From NCBI GenBank assembly GCA_037833965.1, contig AP031352.1, positions 23,354,501-23,418,500 of the forward strand: a stretch of 64,000 nt of DNA. The letters run 5' to 3'. A program made the translations under genes and the position numbers. The notes below the pieces were generated by a model that made no database searches, was not told the origin of the DNA, and was given only the letters and a program-made list of their open reading frames with translations. This DNA is from Marchantia polymorpha subsp. ruderalis. Taxonomy: Eukaryota; Streptophyta; Marchantiopsida; Marchantiales; Marchantiaceae. Below are positions 9,624 through 20,314 of this stretch, in pieces; positions within the stretch are counted from its first letter, which is position 1, and the number at the start of each line of letters is the position of its first letter.

Positions 9624-11651
9624 ATGTCTCACATGGAGGGGCGAGTCGAGGAGCTCCTGACGTTCCCCATACAGCTGTGCGACCAGGTGAGGATGGCGCT
9701 GAATGACCCCGATTCTTTCAAGCAGGAATGTCAAGAACTCATGAAGAAGGTGGAGAGGCTGTTCACGTTTCTGAGACGGGCGCACAATGTTGGGCCGGGC
9801 AACCTCTACGGGCGCCCGACGAGGAAGATTATGGGCGACGTGGAGAAGACGCTGGAGAAGGCGCTGGCGCTGGCGAAGAAGTGCAAGCGGAGCGGAATGC
9901 TGAAGAGGGTCATCACCATAACGTCGGCCGCAGATTTCAAGAGGGTGAACTTGCTGCTGGACAACGCAATTGAGGACGTGACCTGGCTGCTCAATGTGTC
10001 GGCCGTGGGCGACGATCGACCGGACTCCGTCGGGCTGCCGCCCATCGCAATTACCGACCCCGTGCTGGCCATGATCTGGGAGCAAATTGCCGTGGTGCAG
10101 GTGGGGAGCTTGGACGCGAGGTGCGACAGCGCCTCGATTCTGGCGAGCTATGCGAAAGAGAGCGATAGGAATTGTAAGCTGATAATTGAGGAGGGCGGGC
10201 TGCCGCCGCTGCTGCGGCTGCTCAAGGAGGGCACGGTGGCAGGGCAAGAGGCGGCGGCCGAGGCTCTGGGCGTGCTGGCTCGAGACGCCGAGCGAGTGAA
10301 GCAGATCCTGGACGAGAGGGCGGTCGAGGTGTTCATCCAGGTGCTGACGAATGGGTCGATGAAGGTGCAGGTGAAGGTGGCGTGGGCGCTGGCGCAGATG
10401 GTGTCGCGCAACGCCGATGCGCAGGACGAGTTCGCGCAGGCCGGCGCAATCCGGCTGCTCGTCTCGCTGCTGGCCTACGACACGCTCGAGGACACGAGCA
10501 AGGTGCAGAAAGCCGTGAGCATCCACACCATCGTCAAGCATCAGCTGGACAAGACGAAGACCGACATCGGCACCTCGTTGCCCAAGCCTGTGGACCAGGA
10601 CGCCGAGGATGCCTCGTCCGACACCGAGAAGCGCCCCGTGGGCTCCAAGCCCGCAGAGCCTCCGCGCAGCCCCGACCCCAAGGAGCTGACGCTGAAGAAG
10701 CCATACCAGCAGGATCCGAGCCGGCTGGGCCCGACGAAGCCCGTGTCCGGCTACTCGAAGCCGTCGGGCCACGGCCCCACTCGCAACTCCAGCTTCGAGC
10801 CCGTGCGCACCAGCCCCGATCCCCACTCGCGCCACGCTGCGCCCCACGGCCTCTCGCGGCATCGCCAGGAGCGCGACCGCGAGGATCCTCAGACCAAGCA
10901 GATGCTGAAAGCTGAAGCCGCCCACGCTCTGTGGAAGCTCGCCCTGGGCAACGTCAAAAACAGCAAGAGCATCACCGACACCCGAGCCCTGCTCTGCTTC
11001 GCGAAGCTGATCGAGTCCGGCGAGGGAGCTGTGCAGATGAATTCTGTAAATGCCGTCATGGAGATCGCCCAAGCAGCTGGCGAGGATGCCGAGCTGAGAC
11101 GAGCTGCTTTCAAAACCAACTCCCCTGCCGCCAAGGCCATAGTCGAGCAGCTGTTGAAAGTGATCGAGCACGGAGAGCCTGAATTGCAATGGCCTTGCAT
11201 ACGGGCCATCGGCTGCCTTGCTCGGATTTTCCCAGCCCCTGCTCTGCACGTGATCATCCCCTTGACTGCCCAGCTAGCGAGCAAGGATGGAACAGTCGCT
11301 GAAGAAGCTGCGGTCGCCTTGCAAAAGTTTGCATACAAAGACAACTACTTGTACATGGAGCACTCGAGAACCATTCTGGAGAACTCTGGCGCAGGGCACT
11401 TAGTGCAGCTCATCTATTTTGAAAAGCAGGCGCAAATGCAAGCCTTGATTCTGCTGTCGTATCTTGCTTTGAATGTAGGAGATAGTGCTGATTTGGAGAA
11501 GGCCGCATCACTCGCGGCGCTAGAAGCTGCAACGAGATGGACAAATCTTCCGGACGGTGTTAGAGGGCTGCTTTGTGATGCAATCGAACATTTAGAACTC
11601 TACCAAGGAGGTCCTCGAGCTCCTTCAGAGGCAGGCAACTTCTTAGTTTAA
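9624..11651 (+). CDS. ARO: ARMADILLO REPEAT ONLY (ARO) protein
   Basis: This intronless 675-residue protein matches the size of plant ARO proteins (about 650-670). ARO proteins are plasma-membrane-associated armadillo scaffolds. In Arabidopsis they confine ROP GTPase activity at sites of tip growth, partly by recruiting RopGAPs (established for AtARO proteins; inferred here). An N-terminal helical region (about 1-150) carries the family signature around FLRRAHNVGPGNLYGRPTRK. The first armadillo block spans about 155-305 (GGLPPLLRLL, AAEALGVLA and AGAIRLLVSLL). A Pro/Ser/Arg-rich linker covers about 310-425, and a second armadillo block runs from about 425 to 640. The ATG at 9624 follows AAA and begins MSHMEGRVEELL; no in-frame extension is needed. 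The gene has a very GC-rich third codon position, which creates a long spurious antisense frame. Confidence 0.96.
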   Translation: MSHMEGRVEELLTFPIQLCDQVRMALNDPDSFKQECQELMKKVERLFTFLRRAHNVGPGNLYGRPTRKIMGDVEKTLEKALALAKKCKRSGMLKRVITITSAADFKRVNLLLDNAIEDVTWLLNVSAVGDDRPDSVGLPPIAITDPVLAMIWEQIAVVQVGSLDARCDSASILASYAKESDRNCKLIIEEGGLPPLLRLLKEGTVAGQEAAAEALGVLARDAERVKQILDERAVEVFIQVLTNGSMKVQVKVAWALAQMVSRNADAQDEFAQAGAIRLLVSLLAYDTLEDTSKVQKAVSIHTIVKHQLDKTKTDIGTSLPKPVDQDAEDASSDTEKRPVGSKPAEPPRSPDPKELTLKKPYQQDPSRLGPTKPVSGYSKPSGHGPTRNSSFEPVRTSPDPHSRHAAPHGLSRHRQERDREDPQTKQMLKAEAAHALWKLALGNVKNSKSITDTRALLCFAKLIESGEGAVQMNSVNAVMEIAQAAGEDAELRRAAFKTNSPAAKAIVEQLLKVIEHGEPELQWPCIRAIGCLARIFPAPALHVIIPLTAQLASKDGTVAEEAAVALQKFAYKDNYLYMEHSRTILENSGAGHLVQLIYFEKQAQMQALILLSYLALNVGDSADLEKAASLAALEAATRWTNLPDGVRGLLCDAIEHLELYQGGPRAPSEAGNFLV

Positions 11652-14600
11652 TGACGTGTTAAGTGTTCCGAGCTAGCCACGCTTTTTGTTCTCACCATTG
11701 ATTTGTCGAGTGGAGTCAAGCACTACAAATGTGGAATATTTAACTAACGAGTATGATCCTATGAAAACTTGTGCTAGTAAAACACCTTGTAAAGATTCAT
11801 TTATTCAATGTGGACTTCTATGAATGTAATAAATCCGTTTGGTTTTCCCGAGCTGGTTCCGGTTCCCCTTGTGATTCAAGGCTGTTCGTACTGGGCCGTC
11901 CTCGTCATGAGTCTCGATGCCAAGGTACAAAGACTGAATCTGAACCCTGCCGTCACTACACGAGACCTGCAACTATCAAGGACTGAACTGCTCTTAAACA
12001 ATTTGTATCCTCGCCCAAAGAACAGGTCTTTATGCCACCACAATTCTTCGCCAAACAGTGCACACTGAAGGATCCACACTCGATACTTCGAGGTACTTCC
12101 CTACTCAGATGCAGTCAGCTTTCATAGCATGCAGTTCGCTTTGTGGCATATCGATCTGTTCATGCAGACCGAACTCAAATCCCGGCATACTGTCCTCCAA
12201 GCAACTCACCTTAGACGTCATCCGCACTTGCACCGCACTAAAGCCGGGAAAGGTGGGTTCACTTCGACTCCTGGGACGAACGACAAGGATTTTCTGCTTC
12301 AAGTTGTTAGATTTCTGGGCCCGCTGGATTCTGATAAGATTCCTTCTGATGCCCCGAGACATTTCATACATGAGTCGAGGTACGTAAAGCCTTAAAGATG
12401 GGAACGACTTTATCAGGTCGCAAGCCCACAAGACATCTAGGATATGATCCTAGCAGTCCCTTTCGCCTGTACATGCTCTGATGCTCTCAAAGCATAGTTG
12501 AGTCCGGGTGAAGTAAGCAGGGTGGGTTTGAAACCTCCACCGATCTCAAGGTATAGATGGCGGCAGGAATCACGATCAAGAATGTCGTCTTTTGAGGTCA
12601 TGTCTACGAGTATAGAGACACGAGATAAATCGGTTTGACATTCTGCACGATGTTACCATTCGTAGTCTACTTTCTTACGAGGACACACTTTCCTGCTCTG
12701 GATAGTTTCGCAGTCTCTCTAGGAATGAGACACTGCCTCAGAACATCGACTTCGAGTGAAGCTTGTCTGCAAGGAGGATAAAACCAGTCCTAATCAGCTT
12801 CAGCTTCAGCTTAGTGAAGCATCTGTTCAGGTCCTGAGACGGTCCCTCCCGAGACCCGACAAACAGTTAGGTAGGGATTACGTCCTGTAACTTTAATTCT
12901 AGTGCTTCATCTCGCACCTGAACTGAGCCGGTATTCTTGGAAAAAATCTCGCCCAACCCCCGTCAGATTACCTTTTCGTGTAATTGAAAAGTTAAGCCAA
13001 AACCTTGGGGTTTCTGCGCGGAAAAAGTGGAGTCCAGCTGATGACTGCGATCATCTGGCACAAGGTGTAGCCAGACTCTAGATCTCCAGCAGTAGTCTGA
13101 CAGGGCATATGATTACGAGAGAGATAAATTGCGAGTCAACAGCACAGACGAGTTTCCGAAGTCTCCTTCTCGAACTTTCTCTGGCTAGATCTCTCTCTCT
13201 CACTCACACACATTCACTCACTCACTCACCTGGCGAACTGTGGTGTAACTGCTTCGGTCCTCGAGAGCAAGAGAACAGTTATAACGGAAGAAAGTGGAAG
13301 CCACGAGAGAGCGAGCACCTGGAACTGGGAACTTGTCGTCCGTCTCGTCTCTCTGTTGACACCACATTGTTTGCACATCTTCAACTTCAAGGGCCGACCG
13401 TCGAAACCACCGGCATCGTCCGTCCGTGTGCGCCAAAGTCAAGGTCAGCGCCTCTGGGTGTCTGACGAGCTCACCCAATGACTTCTACATCAGCGAGCTT
13501 CTACGTTGGATATATTATATAACCACATTATGCTGACGCCCACTTTAAGTGAGTACACCAACTCTATTTCGTTCCATGCCCAGATTCGTTTTTGCTGTGG
13601 CGAGGAGTCAGGATCTGGTGCATATGTCATACGGTCTATTATGTGGTATTATTGTTGACACACACACTGCATACATTTTCATAGATGATGTCTCTTTCTA
13701 CTTGGGGCTAGCACCATGTTACCCCTTTGGTTTCATCCATGTAAGACTTTTTGTATTTCACTTCATGTATTTTTTTGGTACTTCTTCTCTTAGTGTGCAT
13801 CATTGATTTATGTATGTTAGTCTAGTGTATGGTGATTGAGAACACACTACTTTGAGACAAACATCAGGCTTAAAAGTTTCAAGGTAATCAAAGCTGGACA
13901 AGATTTCAGTTATAGGCACGGCGTGGATAGAATTAGAACACCGAAATCTGAGCCCCTTTTGTTTGTTGTGAAAAGCGTTTTACAAGTCAAAACCTCTTCG
14001 CTATTCTCATGAGATGGAGAAATGCATGCATGTCATTATGCGTCACTAGGCGTACAGGAGAATATCTACCTTGGAACATCTAACAAAATTCGCATTCAGT
14101 AATACAACAAACCGAATATGCAATAAAGTCAACCATGAAGTGATGATGATAGGTGACGCTTGCTGGGCACCCCATTTTACGAGACGCATGCATGAACCAT
14201 CATCGTAGCATTTGGAGATAGCCACTCAACACAAGAGTGATACCTCTTTCGTTTGGCCCTGGGTTTGGGTTTGGTCCCTATGTGGAGAAAATTAATTGAT
14301 GGACTAAAACACTTGGGGAGACACCAGACGATTCGTTTTACCCGATGGAACATCCCCACGTCCCTGCAGCCCACCTTCACGCGCCAGTTCTTGTAATGGC
14401 TTTTTTCACGGGTTTAGCATCCATGTTTTTCAAGTCAATTCAAGCACTCAACGATACGATGGGTCGACTGTAGCCGCTTGTGTAGTAACAACAACTCAAC
14501 TCGAGATGCCAGAAGTGATATTCTCAAATTTCATGCTCTGGGTTCATGCCACATTGCCAGAGGGTTCTAGGGAATACTACGGTAAACTAGAATTATCAAC

Positions 14601-15491
14601 TTGCCACATATCAATTCCCCAAACCTACTTGACATAATGGCATTTTGCTAACATTCCCGACTAAACCTACCACTCTGTTAACACTATGACGACACTTTTG
14701 AAAGCACACACAAGTGACAAGAACTCGTATGGAAACATGCGTGACGGTGGGCTTAAGGGCATTCGATGAAGGTCAGTCGAGGGGTTCCATGGGGTACAGT
14801 GAATCGTATGGTGTCTAAGCAAGCGTTTTCCGGTTCGGAGTGGTCCCATCAAGTGATTTGACTTGGCTAGTGCCCGGCTAGATTCCCTGTTTGCCTTGGC
14901 TAGTTTTGGTTGCTCTGCCTGCCATCATTTTTTACTGTAAAGTCGGGTTTCCGTTTCACATGAGCTGGAGGAGTTGAGTTATCGAATTTCTGTTTCAGAG
15001 TAAAGCCGAAATTTCTACATGGACCGTAGCCGCCACGTCTAAATCCCTGAGAATAAAATCCCGTAACAAAAGACAACTACCACGCCTCTACCCTGTAACT
15101 AAACCAGCGATGTAGTCCATTAGTTTAGTTCGTTGTAAAAGAAAATTGTACGCGGAACATTGTACCTTGGTCTTATTCGACTTGAAAGAACTTGGTTCAT
15201 ATATTGTGAAACAGTTCCCACATTATAATTTGATCAAATATCCGTCGTTGAAATTTCCTTAATCCTTTGACATGAGAAGCTTTACGTGATTCCATCTGTC
15301 AAAGAATTATATCCGCTCTTCCTTTAAACCACTTTGTTGCTGAAATAGTTGGAATAAGACTCAGAGATTCCCAACGTGCAAATATTCAATCTTTTACCGC
15401 GAGAAATAATTTCGTTGTGAATAGAACATGAGTTTGAGTCACAATTTGAGTCCTGATAAACATGAGTTGATAATTAATTTCAGTAGGAGGG
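11652..15491. other. Intergenic, no gene recognised
   Basis: The first few hundred bases are presumably the ARO 3' UTR. Beyond them there are only short frames without family resemblance. A CT/CACT simple repeat lies at about 13190-13230. No RNA gene or intact transposon was recognised, and GC content falls steadily to the right. Confidence 0.5.
11828..11833 (+). terminator. Possible poly(A) signal of the ARO gene
   Basis: An AATAAA hexamer lies 177 bp after the ARO stop codon, a plausible 3' UTR length. Plant poly(A) signals are loose, so this is only a candidate. Confidence 0.4.
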
Positions 15492-15526
15492 CATCATTCT
15501 TTTTACTTGGGATAAAAAGAATGATG
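15492..15526. repeat. Perfect 14-bp hairpin
   Basis: CATCATTCTTTTTA (15492-15505) is the exact reverse complement of 15513-15526, with a 7-base loop CTTGGGA. The stem is too short for a typical plant microRNA precursor. It may be a remnant of a small inverted-repeat element. Confidence 0.75.
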
Positions 15527-18500
15527 GCAAGACCAACTTACAGAAAACAAATCATAGACTAAGAAGGCCAAAGAACCCTCCCTCAAAGTCATAGGAGAAT
15601 GAAACTATCTTTAACGAGTACATATCTCCTTCAGTACCTTCTTGTACCATGTTCTAAAAGTACTGAGGGTCTGGAACATGCGTTATCCATCATTAAAAAA
15701 TTCTTCAATACTACTAATCCTCATAAGTTCAAAATTAGATGTTGTTCAAAAAAGTGATTTAAAATTCTTACGTAAGCTAATATCAAATATTGCATGAAAA
15801 TAAATTACACTGGAAATAGGGCTTGAGAGAATAAAAATGCATACCTCAAAGTGTATACCTTCCAATTCACAATGTTTTTTCCTTCTGAAGAATTTCAGAC
15901 CTGTCAAATCAGGAATTAATTGTAATACTCATCTGGATACCAAAAATCTGCTTTGCATTCTCTTCACTTGTACCCCAATATGAGTTGAAGTTGTTTTGTG
16001 CAACTATTTTGCCAAACTAACATCGGGGTTTATTGAAAAAAATATAAAAGCTCAACTGTCATATGCCAATAGTGCAGTCACTACATTGAGGACTCATGAA
16101 TTTAACAAATTGTGCAAGTTTTATCAATTATGTACTTAACTCGAGCATGATTTAATAAGTGTAAAAACCGTCAATTTCAACACTATTTATCTGCGGCACT
16201 ATTGGCAAGATATATGTTTTGATATTGGAAATGCTTGAATTTATTTTTATTTATTATGATTATCAGTATAATCATAAAAAACTCATACTTTATATGTGAA
16301 GAAACTTTGGTGATTTAACGAGTATGATTGAACCGTAATTTACATTTAAATTCTTTGTGATTGCATCATTTCAATGACTTATATATTTTGATTAAAAAAA
16401 ATTGTTTATTGTACATCAAAAACTTATTTGAGGAAGAAAAATTGATTTTTAAAAGTTTTTGAATCATTAAAGTTAAACTGATGACATAAATTAGAGACTA
16501 AAAAAATCTAATATTAACTACTTCATAAAAATATTGATTTTAATTCTTTTGTGATGCATTAAAAGTTCTTAATATAAAACATTAATTATGTTTTTGTGAC
16601 GCGTTCAATATAATGATGTTAAAGATAATTTTTTATGATATATATGCATGTTTTATGTTTTTTATGCACTAGTGTTGCATGTATTTTTCCATATACTCTT
16701 ATTATTAAGAACCAAAAAAAAAATAGATTTAAAAATGTATGTAGATTTCATGTTGTTAAAAATGACTAAATCAAACACAAACAGTAAAAATTTGTTCAAG
16801 ACAAAAACTACAAGATGACATTTACTAGAGTCACTTTTGATTGCTCTATGATGTAAAATGTTTTTTTTTATTCTTATTTTTAAATGGCAGATTAAATTTT
16901 TTATTTTTATTAAGAAAAAAACTTTATTACGGTTTTCAAAGATATTTTAGCTATTTGATGAATTATTTGAATAATGCAAATATCAATCATGTGAGATATG
17001 ATATCATCATAGAATGCTTGCACTTTTTGGAATGTTGTTTGCATGATATATATTATTTTTCTCTATTTGATGAATTAAAATGTAATCATACAAATATCAA
17101 TCATGTGTTGGATATGATATCATCTTTGATTTTCTTTATTTGGACCCTTTTTTGCATTATTTTATAAAAAATCCGATTAAAATTTGAAATTTTGAAGTTA
17201 TCAATATTTAACCTGAAATTTTGATGACTGAAAATTTGACCTCAATGATGAATAATTTTTTTGAATTTTAATGCTAGACCAATCTAATGCAAGCAGGCTA
17301 AAAAAAGTCTACAATGTTGTACATGACATAAATGTTAATGAAGATATTCAAAGCATAAAATTTGTTAATGATGATAGTTATGTGAGATTAAAAAGCAAAA
17401 GTAGAACTAAAATAATATAAATCTAATCTCATATATGCGAAAATTATTGATATTGTTTATTGACATTTGTTATATTCTAAATTTTTTGTTTAGAATGTCA
17501 AGTTTTTGTCCAATCTGTTGAGTTTAACTCGTGTGTTTCAGGTTCATCTCCTGACTTGGAGTATTTAACAACGGAGCTTCATTGTGCTACTACCACTTTT
17601 TCTTATCAATATATACGCGCCGTATTACCTGGCTCGAGACCCAGTATTACACATTGATGAATCACATTACATTGATATCTCCATTTCTCATGTTTATTGT
17701 TCTTTACTAGTGTGATACTCATTTACTCACACAATCTTCATATTTTCCATACTTAAAATTCTACATTGGTTTCTGTTTTAACGTCCATTTATTATTTATT
17801 TTTGTTATATATTTGTATCATTATGTAATTTTGCAACTTTTGATAATAAATAATCAAAACTTTAAAATCCACATTTATCTAAGTAATAATCTTATTTTGA
17901 AATATATAATAAATTATGTTATGAAATATTTCTGTAAATCGATAATACTTGGATTAATTTAGTCTCATCATGTAATGATGAATTTAAAATTTTTAGGTTT
18001 AAAATTTCCAACTATAGTAAAAAAATTTATAAAATTTTTAATATTTTTTAATTTACAAGTTCGTTTTATTTTATTCTATCTTAAAATTTTCTATAAATAT
18101 ACAGAAAATAATTTATTTCAAAAGATAGTTTATAAAAGCTTTTTTAATATTTTTAAAAAAAAATTTACTAAAATAAAACCAGAATAAAAGATTGATATTT
18201 AATGTAGTAAAATTCCATTTACAATGAAATCTGATATATCCGTGAAGACCTGGTTATAAAATATCAATTGACGGAACATGTTTTTCGAATTTTTTAATTT
18301 AGAGATAATTACGGTAATTATTTATATACTTAAATTTCAATTTAGATGTAGGTTTTTAAAGGCTGCAATATGATTATTGTCAAATGAAAATATGAAACTA
18401 ACTTTATTCTTCATCAAAATGAAAATTTTTAAGCAAGATAATTCAAGAATATCCAAATTTTCTGCAATGATTTTGCCTTGTGGTTATTTCTTTTATATAA

Positions 18501-19100
18501 ATTGCAAATGAATTTTGATTCCACTGTTTAGTAAAATCATGATTAATTAATGGAATTTGAGGAAAAATCAAGATTGAATTTATGTCATTTCATATTTGAA
18601 TAGTCCAAAACAAATTTAATCTTTTCTGACTTATGATTGCACCATAAAGTATTTTATTAATTTATATTAAGCTTTTTACTTAGATTTTGACGACGTTTGT
18701 GTTGTTCCATATGTTCTGAACTACAAAACGATGATACATTCAAGCAATAACTTACGTGTTAGAAATTTAATCTTCATTTTTTTCCATACGAAAACTACAA
18801 GAAATCTGCTAATATATTCCATGACGATAAACCGATATCGGTCAGCTTCATTTCGTTTGAACATACTAAATTAAGCAGGTGACAAGTTTCTGTTATGAGT
18901 TGTCAAAGGAATGGGTATTTACCATATATGGAGTAATCCCCATACAAGTGTAATGTTACAATTCCAACATAATCATCAAAGAACATCTCAACAAGTTCAA
19001 AATGTTTCGAAGCGTTTATCCAGAATAGGAAATTCTTCTTCGTGTACAGTGCTATCAATACCGTATCTTGTAGTATCCGGATAATTTACTTGACTTCCTC
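15527..19100. other. AT-rich desert
   Basis: This is extremely AT-rich, with long A and T runs and no frame of credible coding character; translations are Phe/Ile/Lys/Asn-rich. It contains a local 112-bp duplication. It is most simply a decayed repeat block, but no family is recognisable by eye. Confidence 0.6.
16951..17160 (+). repeat. Diverged 112-bp tandem duplication
   Basis: CTATTTGATGAATTA occurs at 16951 and again at 17063. Both copies are followed by the block AAATATCAATCATGTG and then GATATGATATCATC in the same order. The offset at the first block is 112 bp. The block is AT-rich and non-coding. Confidence 0.75.
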
Positions 19101-20314
19101 TTCACTCTGTCACGTGATTGCTATGTAACCTCACGGATCAGAGACGGAACCCTAACGAGGTGGGAGTAGCTATTCACAGTTGCCAATCGCTCGGTCTCCC
19201 ACATATTGGCTACGTTCCCAGTGTCAATCTGTCTAGCATTTACGGAGATTGTAACCTTCCAGCTCGATAATCTACGCGTCGATGATTACATCAACTTTCT
19301 CAACCATTCTGAGAAGAAACTCAGAAGGCACAACTCCTCTCACGAGAGAAGTTTGCGTTTTCAATTACGTGGTCCAAGTTTTAGTCTCTTCAGCTCCACT
19401 GCTGCTTTGCAGTTTCTACCCTCGAAGAAAGCTTCAGGAATTGCATATTTTCAGTTCCTACTCGTGGGACTCGCTCGTTCTGCTCTGCATGCGGCGAGTG
19501 CAAGGGTTCTTCTTTCAAACAGAAGCACTATCCTGCAGAGGAGCGCGGGTAGAGGAGTCTGTCGCCAAATATTTCCGCCGTTCTGTACCCAACAAATAGG
19601 TGGTATGATACTAAACGTGAGGAAAGGGAACGGGCTCCTACGCAAACTGTACAGCCATTACATATCTTTCACAAACCGTCTCTGCTCATCACTTCATTAA
19701 CCCTTCGAAACATCGCACCGCAGTAGATCACCTGTAGAATCTTCAATCCAATCAAGACTATTCACATTGTTGTCTGACCAACATCTACAAAAGTAAACGG
19801 ACTAAACCTGCGCAGCTGTACGCTAAGCTGATCTTCACAGCTGCGTGCCAATAATCCTTCCGAGGGCTTATAGAGTAACTTGTTGAGAGGAACGAGTAAT
19901 GGAACCCGGCTACTCTCCAGTTGTACATCTCGACTCTGCCCGGCAGACCCATTGTTAGAGGTACAGTGCTTTAGTTCGTGAGTACAAACAACGACCCGAA
20001 TCACCTACCTAAGATTCAACTGACGGTTTTCGCTCAAAAGTACAAGAATCCTTCAAACTCATCTACAAGAATGGTCATGCCTAGTGAACTTTTGGCTAAA
20101 TGTCCTCTGTAGCACCAATTTCACGGAAACTAGCTGTTTCCGTTCCTCATCCTCTTTAAAAAGGCCGGAGCCTGTGTGGCTGCAGGGTAGCAGCTACTTT
20201 TCAAATGTTCTACATTGTAATAATTTAACATGTTGCAAGCTTCCTAATGGTGATCAAGCAATGGTAAGAGATACCTTCAAATGCTCAATGAAGTACATGG
20301 ATACAAGATTTTCA
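19101..20314. other. Intergenic and probable 3' region of the receptor kinase gene
   Basis: Base composition recovers from the AT-rich desert. The right part is presumably the 3' UTR of the minus-strand receptor kinase that ends at 20315. A 164-codon open frame at 19206-19700 starts at a TTG and resembles nothing I know, so I do not call it a gene. Confidence 0.5.

Noticed and set aside
9492..11249. 585-codon open frame on the minus strand opposite the ARO gene
   Set aside because: It is the antisense shadow of a GC-rich-third-position gene; its translation is low-complexity in Leu, Arg, His and Gln and resembles no family, while the + strand frame is a complete ARO protein.
19206..19700. 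164-codon open frame left of the receptor kinase
   Set aside because: It begins at TTG, has no recognisable domain and lies in the likely 3' region of a minus-strand gene.
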